DNA from: Lolium rigidum
Lineage: Eukaryota; Streptophyta; Magnoliopsida; Poales; Poaceae
Length of the DNA: 64,000 bases
Reading direction: 5' to 3'
Assembly: GCF_022539505.1 (NCBI RefSeq)
Contig: NC_061509.1
Span: 209,088,254-209,152,253 of the forward strand
This document shows positions 55,401-64,000 of this stretch, piece after piece (the stretch's first letter is position 1; every line of letters begins with the position of its first letter). The notes under the pieces are model-generated. The model made no database searches, was not told where the DNA came from, and saw only the letters and a program-made list of their open reading frames with translations. A program made the translations under genes and the position numbers.

Positions 55401-58400
55401 TTTGGCCTCAGCTTGCACCGTAGCTTGCCACCGCCGTAGTCCGCCGTGCGCCGCCATGTTCGAGCTCGCCGGAGTTTGCTCTGATGATCATTTGCTGGGG
55501 GCGCCGACGTTATTCTTCTCAGCACACCGAGCTGCGGCTACTGCGCCCACTCAATCGTCCTTGCGCGGCCAGAATCGAGGCCGCCGTCGCCAATTTCCGC
55601 CGGTCACCGTGTCCCAGTCACCTTCCCCAATTTTGACATTGGTCAATGCCTACGTGGCCACCAATGTGGCCACTGGCCCACGAGTCAGTCCCTGGGAGTA
55701 GTACTAGCCCGGGTGCATTCAGTAGTTTTAGCCATTTCCCTTTATATCAAATTATGTAAATTGCTGAAACTTCACATGAATTTATAAAATCCAATTTAAT
55801 TCAGAAAAATACAAATAAGATATTAAAATTCTTAGAAAAGAAAACTCTATCTAATAAAAATATAATAGGAAATTTTTATTTTTAATAAAAATTTAATTGT
55901 TTAACAATTATTAATTAAGCCTTTTCTTTTATCATTAATTGAATTGAAATTCAATAATTAGTAAAAATTCCAAAATTAAATAAAAACCAGTAAATAAATA
56001 AAGAAAACATTAAAACTAATTTTCTTTATTTGTTATTTTGTTAAATCATTATTAGAGAGATTTAAACCCTGATTAATAATTACCCTAAATATTAAAATCT
56101 TTAAAAATAGAAAAATGCCAAATCCAATATTATTTTTGTTTCAAAATTGTAATAACTTTAATTTTGCAAACAAGTTATTAATTCAAGAATTTTAGGGTAA
56201 TTAGAAAACCCTGGTTCCATAAGGGAGAAAATTAGGAACTCATCATTTCATGTGTAATTCCAAACCCTAAATTCATTTAGAAACCTAGCTCTATTATTAC
56301 ATGTGAATTCTAATTTGCTTCTAAACCTAAACCCTAGGTTAGGACATGTGATCAAGAGACCTTGTTTTCATACCTAGATCCATAATTAGCCACCAAGCGC
56401 ATATCTAGGTCCACATAAAATATAGGAGCCTATTACTAAGACTTTAGAATTCCATGTGTTCATCTTCATTAGAACTAGATAATCAAGTAGGGTTAACCAA
56501 GTGTAAACCCTAGATCCTATTACCAAAACAATCATTCTTAATTATCCATGCTTAGCATCACACCATTGTGATGAACCCTAATAGCAACCATACCTACTAT
56601 TTTGCATTACCTAACCATATTCCACTAAACCCTACTAGTGTTGGATACTTATCAAACATCCTATTTAGGAGTCAATTATTCCTTACTTAATAAAACCAAT
56701 AGTAAACCTAGACCACCTCAACCCTAATTTATATACTTCTTATTATTTAAGAAGTATGTTCTTCAAAAGTTATTCTTTTGAAGTAAATAAATAATCATCA
56801 TCAACCCTACCTAACAGGACCTATTAACTCTAGCTAGCTATCACCAGCAAGATGAACCAATCTCGATTAGCAACCTTGTATGAATAATTGCTTAGGATGT
56901 CTAGGCTTAACCCCACCTTACAAGCCCTAGGAGTTGATGAATCCAACTTTGTTGGGATCCATCTACTACTTACTCCAGAAGCAGTTGAAACCATAGTAAA
57001 CCATAGAATCCCACAACCCTAATTATCATACTTGTTCTTTATTAAAGAACATGTTCTTCAAAAGTTATTCTTTTGAAGAATATGATAATTAATCATTAAC
57101 CATGCCATGTAGTGCTAAAACCAACCACTATTCATTACATGTTAGGATTATACCAAATGTTATAGTTGTGTGCTATTAATATTATTGTTATTATATATTG
57201 CAGCACTACGTTCATGATACCAGGTAACCACACCTGAATAAGAACTTTGTTTGTGAATCACTCTAAAAGTACAACACATCCTAAACCAATCATTACAACT
57301 CACTGATCCTAAATCATCGGGGTTAAATCACGCTTAGAGCGAGTGCATCTCATACTTATGCATTATTGCATCCTTGCCAATATTTTAAACATCGTCCTTA
57401 CCGGACGATGATGCTATTTCAGAATTTGGAGTTATTGCGTATCGAAGACTTTTCCTGCATAATCTTGCAGTCAAGAAAGGCAAGTTCATCACTTGCTCAT
57501 GTCATTTGAGTATCTTTATCAAATTACTTGCAAAATACTATGATTACCACTATTGCATAAAAACCAAAACCACTATTTTCATAACTATGAATATGACTAT
57601 GTGGTTGGCAATGGAACCATGGATTGTGTTGATATGGTGGAGGTTCCATTGCAAGGGTTATTATCCATCTAGGATTAACAACAAATGTCGTCCAGTGATT
57701 CTTGTGCCGTAATACCCGTGTTAACCATAAGATCCGGAGTGGGACGGAGTAGTCAAAAGTGTTTCCACCTCTCGTTGATCAACGGATGCGCTTTACCGTA
57801 GACACTTGTATATGTCAGGGCAAGCGGTAGGCTGGGGAAGCCTTAAGTCCCCACGGCATAGTCCGTAGACACTTGTCGCTCGAAGAACAAGTGGTAGGCT
57901 GGGGAAGCCTTAAGTCCCCACGGTATTGCGGTCTATGATGGGTTGCAGCTACCGGCGAAGGAGTTTGGTTCGATCCCGGAGCGTCGTCGTGGTCGGGGTC
58001 CACCCCTGAAATCTATGGGAATAATGGGACCGGCGAGGACCTAGGGTCGGGGCATGCAACAAAGGGTGGGTGTTCGAGGTAGCGGAGGAACATGATTGGC
58101 TAGACCTTATACCGGGCCTCACACCAAAGGAAGTGTGGACGAGAACTAGACTCGGTTGGCACCAAGGTTAAGATCTCTTATGGGTAAAGCAACACACCTC
58201 TGCGAGTGTAAAGAACCGTGACTCTGTCACTCCCTGTTCCGGGATATGGAACTCCGAACGCTGCCGGAAAGGAGCTCCATGAAGTTCTAGTAAACCGGTG
58301 AAGGCTGACGGACATAGTTCTTTCGAATAAAAGCAACCTTTTGAAGAAATGGTTATGAAAACTTGCATTGGTATTAGACTTTACGGTCTAATGCGTAGCT

Positions 58401-58823
58401 AGTGCATTAAACACCTCTTTCCTATAATGAACTTGTTGAGTACGCTCGTACTCATCCCACTCTTAAATCCCCGCTAGATATGGAGGCATCGAAGGAGGGT
58501 CTACGGTTGCAACACGAAGACCGAGGAGTCAACAACTACTTCAAGGGACGGGAACTCGTCGAGAGAGGCGGATATCACATCCAACAAGGAGAAACCTAGA
58601 TTAGCAATAGAAAGGAACTAGCTTCCTAAACTTAGCTCCTATTTAGCTAGAATCTATTCATAGCCTGCTGTAGCTAGTTAAATACTCTACAAATAGAGTT
58701 CGTGATAAGACTAGTCTACGAGTCGTTCTTACGGAGTTATTTGCGGTTTTACCTCATTGTAAAGTAGGAGACTGTGATGATCTTATGTAACAGAGTCAAT
58801 GTTGTAATTCTATAGACATGTCT
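52474..58823 (+). repeat. 3' LTR of the LARD element, truncated by gap
   Basis: 6350 bp visible, very similar to the 5' LTR throughout. The first base pair is CG instead of TG. The copy of the 118-codon frame at 45445 ends early here (TAG at 55004-55006), while the 161-codon frame (55216-55701) stays open. The last ~121 bp and the right target duplication fall in the gap. Confidence 0.9.
55216..55701 (+). CDS. 161-codon LTR ORF, second copy
   Basis: Counterpart of 45884-46369 with the same start, stop and length; substitutions only. It begins MTYILLMHKESSQEALSRRR. Function unknown, and coding is unproven for the reasons given there. Confidence 0.3.
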   Translation: MTYILLMHKESSQEALSRRRMLVPFRRQSAEKSTVSSSPAISFADSKLYASRVSMRFLTTIYLASACTVACHRRSPPCAAMFELAGVCSDDHLLGAPTLFFSAHRAAATAPTQSSLRGQNRGRRRQFPPVTVSQSPSPILTLVNAYVATNVATGPRVSPWE

Positions 58824-58923
58824 NNNNNNNNNNNNNNNNNNNNNNNNNNNNNNNNNNNNNNNNNNNNNNNNNNNNNNNNNNNNNNNNNNNNNNNNNNNNN
58901 NNNNNNNNNNNNNNNNNNNNNNN
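58824..58923. other. Assembly gap (100 N)
   Basis: Placeholder gap. Left of it the LARD LTR is incomplete; right of it stands the start of another, inverted LTR. The true missing sequence must hold at least the LTR end and most of that inverted element. Confidence 0.99.
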
Positions 58924-58963
58924 AAATTATGATATAAAATAGTGATGCAAATTGGACGTATCA
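58924..58963 (-). mobile_element. First 40 bp of an inverted LTR, cut by the gap
   Basis: On the minus strand it begins TGATACGTCCAATTTGCATC at 58963 and continues ACTATTTTATATCATAATTT into the gap. This start matches a separate grass gypsy LTR family. It interrupts the LTR that resumes at 58964. Confidence 0.6.
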
Positions 58964-59954
58964 ACTCACATGATTCAGATTCATATGATGATGCTTGTAA
59001 TCTAGATGTCATTATGCTAGTCAAGTGGGTTTTACTTATGTGATCTCCGGAGACTCCTTGTCCCACGTGTGTAAAGGTGACTAGTGTGTGCACCGTGTGG
59101 GTCTCTTAGGCTATATTTCACGGAATACTTATTCACTCGTTTTGAATGGCGTAGTGAAGTGCTTATTTATATCTCTTTATGATTGCAATGTGTTTTGTAT
59201 CACAATTCATCTATGTGCTACTCTAGTGATGTTATTAAAGTAGTCTATTCCTCCTGCATGGTGTAAAGGTGACTAGTGTGTGCACCGTGTGGTTCTTGTC
59301 GTAGGCTATGATCATGATCTCTTGTAGATTGTGAAGTTAACTATTATTGTGATGGTATTGATGTGATCTATTTGGTTATGTTGATCTTTCATGCACTCTA
59401 AGGTTATTTAAATATGAACATTGAATTGTGGAGCTTGTTAACTCCGGCATTGAGGGTTCGTGTAATCCTACGCAATGTGTTCATCATCCAACAAGAGAGT
59501 GTAGAGTATGCATTTATCTATTCCGTTATGTGATCAATGTTGAGAGTGTCCACTAGTGAAAGTGTAATCCCTAGGCCTTGTTCCTAAATATCGCTATCGC
59601 TGCTTGTTTACTCGTTTTATTGCGTTACTACTCGCTGCGTTACTACCGCTTGTTTACTCGTCCTGGGCAAAGCACTTTTCCGGTGCCGTTGCCACCGCTC
59701 ATACTTATTTATACCACCCGTATTTCACTATCTCTTCGCCGAACTAGTGCACCTATTAGGTGTGTTGGGGACACAAGAGACTTCTTGCTTTGTGGTTGCA
59801 GGGTTGCATGAGAGGGATATCTTTGACCTCTTCCTCCCCGAGTTCGATAAACCTTGGGTGATCCACTTAAGGGAAACTTGCCGCTGTTCTACAAACCTCT
59901 CGCTCTTGGAGGCCCAACACCTGTCTACAAGAATAGAAGCACCCGTAGAGATCA
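58964..59954 (+). repeat. 5' LTR (3' part) of the right-hand gypsy element
   Basis: LTR text from CACATGATTCAGATTC to GAGATCA at 59954, ten bases before the primer site. Its first part is missing because of the inverted insertion and the gap. It corresponds to the portion of the LTR beyond what is visible at 63385-64000. Confidence 0.7.
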
Positions 59955-59964
59955 AGCTATTTTC

Positions 59965-59982
59965 CGGCGCCGTTGCCGGGGA
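59965..59982 (+). other. tRNA-Asp-type primer-binding site
   Basis: CGGCGCCGTTGCCGGGGA, one base (C for T) away from the tRNA-Asp complement TGGCGCCGTTGCCGGGGA used by many grass gypsy elements. Confidence 0.8.
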
Positions 59983-62900
59983 GGAAAGGTAAAAGGTACT
60001 CACACTCCGGATCTCGGCTACTAAGCTATTTTCGCCGTTGTAAGTACTCGAAGCTATTTCCTTTAGATCCCGCAATTGCATCTTTTTGTTTCTTGTTTAC
60101 ACTAGTTTGGCATAATGGACGACAATGAGCTTCTTATTCTATTTCCTGATTTAAGACATGGATGGTTTGATGCGAAAATTAAAAAACCCATGGAACATAT
60201 TAGCATGAATACTTTGAATACCATTGTTGCTAATGATATGGAAAATTCTAAGCTTGGGGAAGCTGGTTTTGATGAGCATGATATTTTTAGTCCCCCAAGC
60301 ATTGAGGAGAAAATTTACTTTGATGATACTTTGCCTCCTATTTATGATGATTATAATGATAGTAGTCTTTTAGTACCACTTTGTTATGGAGGATAAATTT
60401 GATTATGATTACAATATGCCTCCTATATTTGATGATGAGAATAATAATGATAGCTACTTTGTTGAATTTGCTCCCACTTCAACTAATAAAATTTATTATG
60501 CCTATGTGGAGAGTAATAATTTTATGCATGAGACTCATGATAAGAATGCTTTATGTGATAGTTATATTGTTGAGTTTGCTCATGATGCTACTGAATATTA
60601 TTATGAGAGAGGAAAATATGGTTGTAGAAATTTTCATGTTACTAAAATGCCTCTCTATGTGCTGAAATTTTTGAAGCTACACTTGTTTTATCTTCCTATG
60701 CTTGTCACTTTGCTCTTCATGAACTTGTTTATTTACAAGACTCCTATGCATAGGAAGCATGTTTGATGCTCTCTTTTGCCTCATACTCTATTTTTCATGT
60801 GAGCATCATTAAAACTGCTGAGCCCATCTTAATGGCTATAAAGAAAGAACTTCTTGGGAGATAACCCATGTGTTATTTTGCTACAGTACTTTGTTTTATA
60901 TTTGTGTCTTGGAAGTTGTTTACTACTGTAGCAACCTCTCCTTATCTTAGTTTTGTGCTTTGTTGTGCCAAGTAAAGTCTTTGATAGTAAAGTGAATACT
61001 AGATTTGGATTACTCGCGCAGATTCTGCATTTCTTTGTCTGTCACGAATTTCGACCTGCCTCCTCGTAGGTAGCTCGGAAAATTAAGCCAATTTACGTGC
61101 GTGATCCCCGGATATGTACGCAACTTTCATTAAATTTGGGCATTTTCATTTGAGCAAGTCTGGTGCCTCAATAAAATCCATCTTTACTGGATCTGTTCGT
61201 TTTGACAGATTCTGCCTTTTATTTCGCATTGCCTCTTTTGCTATGGTGGATGAATTTCTTTGTTCCATTAATGTCCAGTAGCTTTATGCAATGTCCAGAA
61301 GTGTTAAGAATGATTGTGTCACCTCTGAACATGTTAATTTTTATTGTGCACTAACCCTCTAATGAGTTGTTTCGAGTTTGGTGTGGAGGAAGTTTTCAAG
61401 GGTCAAGAGAGGAGGATGATATAATATGATCAAGGAGAGTGAAAGCTCTAAGCTTGGGGATGCCCCGGTGGTTTACCCCTGCATATTTCAAGAAGACTCA
61501 AGCGTCTAAGCTTGGGGATGCCTAAGGCATCCCCTTCTTCATCGACAAATTATCAGGTTCCTTCTCTTGAAACTATATTTTTATTCGGTCACATCTTATG
61601 TACTTTACTTGGAGCGTCTGTGTGCTTTTGTTTTTGTTTTTGTTTGAATAAATGCTTGTGTGGGAGAGAGACACGCTCCGCTGGTTCGTATGAACACATG
61701 TGTTCTTAGATTTTAATTTTCATGGCGAAGTTTCTTCTTCGTTAAATTGTTATATGGTTGGAAACGGAAAATGCTACATGTAGTAATTGGTAAAATGTCT
61801 TGGATAATTTGATACTTGGCAATTGTTGTGCTCATGTTTAAGCTCTTGCATCATATACTTTGCACCCATTAATGAAGAAACACCTAGAGCTTGCTAATTT
61901 GGTTTGCATATTTGGTCTCTCTAAAGTCTAGATAATTTCTAGTATTGAGTTTTGAACAACAAGGAAGACGGTGTAGAGTCTTATAATGTTTACAATATGT
62001 CTTTTATGTGAGTTTTGCTGCACCGGTTCATCCTTGTGTTTGTTTCAAATAACCTTGCTAGCCTAAACCTTGTATCGAGAGGGAATACTTCTCATGCATC
62101 CAAAATCCTTGAGCCAACCACTATGCCATTTGTGTCCACCATACCTACCTACTACATGGTATTTCTCCGCCATTCCAAAGTAAATTGCTTGAGTGTGCTA
62201 CCTTTAAAATTCCATCATTCGCCTTTGCAATATATAGCTCATGGGACAAATAGCTTAAAAACTATTGTGGTATTGAATATGTACTTATGCACTTTATCTC
62301 TTATTAAGTTGCTTGTTGTGCGATAACCATGTTTACGGGGACGCCATCAACTACTCTTTGTTGAATATCATGTGAGTTTCTATGCATGTCCGTCTTGTCC
62401 GAAGTAAGAGAGATCTACCACCTTAATGGTTGGAGCATGCATATTGTTAGAGAAGAACATTGGGCCGCTAACTAAAGCCATGATTCATGGTGGAAGTTTC
62501 AGTTTTGGACATATATCCTCAATCTCATATGAGAATAATAATTGTTACCACATGCTTATGCATTAAAGAGGAGTCCATTATCTCGTTGTCTATGTTGTCC
62601 CGGTATGGATGTCTAAGTTGAGAATAATCAAAAGCGAGAAATCCAAAATGCGAGCTTTCTCCTTAGACCTTTGTACAGGCGGCATGGAGGTACCCCATTG
62701 TGACACTTGGTTAAAACATGTGTATTGCGATGATCCGGTAGTCCAAGCTAATTAGGACAAGGTGCGGGCACTATTAGTATACTATGCATGAGGCTTGCAA
62801 CTTGTAAGATATAATTTACATAACTCATATGCTTTATTACTACCGTTGACAAAATTGTTTCATGCTTTCAAAACCAAAGCTCTAGCACAAATATAGCAAT

Positions 62901-63384
62901 CAATGCTTCCCTCTGCGAAGGGCCATTCTTTTACTTTTATGTTGAGTCAGCTTACCCATTTCTCTCTATCTTAGAAGCAAACACTTGTGATTAACTGTGC
63001 ATTGATTCTTACATACTTGCATATTATACTTGTTATATTGCTTTGCATTGACAATTATCCATGAGATATACATGTTACAAGTTGAAAGCAACCGCTGAAA
63101 CTTAATCTTCCATTGTGTTGCTTCAATGTCTTTACTTTGAATTTCTTGCTTTATGAGTTAACTCTTATGCAAGACTTATTGATGCTTGTCTTTAAGTACT
63201 ATTCATGAAAAGTCTTTGCTTTATGATTCATTTGTTTACTCATGTCATTACCATTGTTTTGATCGCTGCATTCATTACATATGTTTACAATAGTATGATC
63301 AAGGTTATGATGGCATGTCACTCCAGAAATTATCTTTGTTATCGTTTACCTGCTCGGGACGAGCAGAACTAAGCTTGGGGATGC
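59983..63384 (+). mobile_element. Interior of the right-hand non-autonomous gypsy element
   Basis: A 3.4-kb interior from the primer site to the polypurine tract AACTAAGCTTGGGGATGC before the 3' LTR. Only two short frames near the 5' end look coding; the rest (60770-63384) is untranslated and lacks pol. Its last 1.4 kb is shared with 1347-2760. Confidence 0.75.
60115..60766 (+). pseudogene. Element-encoded ORF of unknown function, one frameshift
   Basis: Frame one (60115-60396) begins MDDNELLILFPDLRHGWFDA and contains MEHISMNTLNTIVANDMENS and EEKIYFDDTLPPIYDDYND. It overlaps frame two (60386-60766: PPIFDDENNNDSYFVEFAPT, YYYERGKYGCRNF), and the two read as one protein joined by a shift near 60390. 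The C-terminus is hydrophobic (LHLFYLPMLVTLLFMNLFI), then MHRKHV. I know this acidic, Tyr/Asp-rich protein only as a recurrent product of non-autonomous Triticeae gypsy elements. It lacks a gag zinc knuckle and any protease or RT motif, so I assign no function. Confidence 0.6.
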
Positions 63385-64000
63385 TGATACGTCTCCGAGG
63401 TATCGATAATTTCTTGTGTTCCATGCCACATTATTGATGATATCTACATGTTTTATGCATACTTTATGTCATATTTATGCGTTTTCCGGAACTAACCTAT
63501 TGACGAGATGCCGAAGGGCCAGTTCCTGTTTTCTGCTGTTTTTGGTTTCAGAAATCCTAGTAAGGAAATATTCTCGGAATCGGACGAAATCAACACCGAA
63601 GATCTTAGAATCCCCGGAAGCATCCAGAACACCCGAGAGAGGCCAGAGGGGGGCCACACATGCCCCAGATGATAGGCCGGCGCGGCCCAGGCCCTGGCCG
63701 CGCCGCCTTATGGTGTCGTCGCCCCTTCGACCTTCTGACGCCGCCTCTTCGCCTATATAAAGGTCCCAGACCTAAAACCTCGATACGAAAAAGCCACGGT
63801 ACGAGAAACCTTCCGGAGCCGCCGCCATCGCGAAGCCAAGATCCGGGGACAGGAGTCTCTGTTCCGGCACGCCGCCGGGACGGGGAAGTGCCCCCGAAGG
63901 CTTCTCCATCGACACCACCGCCATCTTCATCAACGCTGCTTGTCTCCCATGAGGAGGGAGTAGTTCTCCATCGAGGCTCGGGGCTGTACCGGTAGCTATG
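63385..64000 (+). repeat. 3' LTR (first part) of the right-hand gypsy element
   Basis: Starts TGATACGTCTCCGAGGTATC directly after the polypurine tract and runs off the window at GTACCGGTAGCTATG. It has a TATA-like CTATATAAAGG near 63753. It is close to the inverted LTR at 681-1346. The ORFs at 63416-63995 are frames within the LTR. Confidence 0.8.

Larger units (their letters stand above)
43145..58823 (+). mobile_element. LARD-type retrotransposon with ~6.5-kb LTRs
   Basis: The 5' LTR is 43145-49620 (6476 bp), the interior 49621-52473 (2853 bp), and the 3' LTR 52474 to at least 58823, where the assembly gap cuts off the last ~121 bp. The LTR starts TGTAATATCCCAGG (CG instead of TG in the 3' copy) and ends GGTCACCACA. 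TGGTATCAGAGC (49623-49634), a Met-tRNA primer site, follows the 5' LTR. A purine-rich tract, AAGGGGTAGAGA, precedes the 3' LTR. The interior has no gag-pol frame. Long LTRs with a short non-coding interior are the definition of LARDs such as barley Sukkula. Confidence 0.88.

Noticed and set aside
1..64000. tRNA, rRNA or conserved small RNA genes
   Set aside because: I looked for tRNA-like arms and rRNA stretches; the only matches were retrotransposon primer-binding sites (7913, 49623, 59965).
1..64000. A new multi-gene biological system
   Set aside because: Nothing forms a gene cluster. The novel aspects are element architectures, the PMD cargo and the dehydrin remnant, each reported separately.

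Overview
The window is a piece of a large, repeat-dense grass genome, most likely a cool-season (Pooideae) grass from the Triticeae or the related oat/ryegrass tribes. Three things point there: LTRs beginning TGATACGTCTCC with tRNA-Asp-type primer sites, a BARE/Angela-like copia LTR remnant, and a three-K-segment acidic dehydrin of the WCOR410/Dhn8 kind. Two 100-N scaffold gaps (567-666 and 58824-58923) show that it is a scaffolded draft. Nearly all the sequence is mobile DNA, much of it nested. I support one ordinary host gene (the dehydrin), plus a truncated duplicate of its 3' end.

Layout, left to right. 1-4359: pieces of gypsy-type LTR elements inserted in one another, ending in a 1.6-kb LTR (2761-4359). 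4360-8356: a GC-rich poly-A retroposon-like block, a cluster of AT-rich foldback elements, and a complete 343-bp TRIM with 85-bp LTRs, a Met-tRNA primer site and a 5-bp target duplication. 8423-21106: a non-autonomous Helitron that split a Stowaway MITE. Its 5'-terminal 1.24 kb is present three times, and its second unit was hit by another, inverted Helitron (10726-17400), which itself contains a 5'-truncated LINE with a 15-bp target duplication. 21459-23360: a PIF/Harbinger-type element with a broken minus-strand ORF. 23415-29983: a complete LTR retrotransposon (1.18-kb LTRs, TSD ACTCC). It has no recognisable pol; an antisense plant-mobile-domain/coiled-coil gene fills its interior.

29984-43144 holds the host gene: the dehydrin at 34159-35069 (two exons), with a cluster of CRT/DRE motifs and a TATA box upstream. 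A decayed copy of its last 20 codons and 3' UTR lies 2 kb downstream (37068-37410), and next to that is a Harbinger-like element carrying an intact B3-domain ORF (37495-38865). Unclassified GC-rich and retrotransposon-derived sequence follows.

43145-58823 is one LARD-type retrotransposon with exceptionally long LTRs (about 6.5 kb each) around a 2.85-kb non-coding interior. The end of its 3' LTR is lost in the second gap. 58924-64000 is a non-autonomous gypsy element of the TGATACG family, with a tRNA-Asp-type primer site and two short overlapping ORFs.

There is no pathway or operon here. The useful content is the nesting history of the elements, the unusual Helitron and LARD architectures, the dehydrin locus, and a warning: paired repeat copies disagree unusually often at CAG/CTG triplets, frequently by indels. 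That looks like methylation-linked consensus error, and it would create false frameshifts. Family names are from memory of grass repeats, not from a database search.
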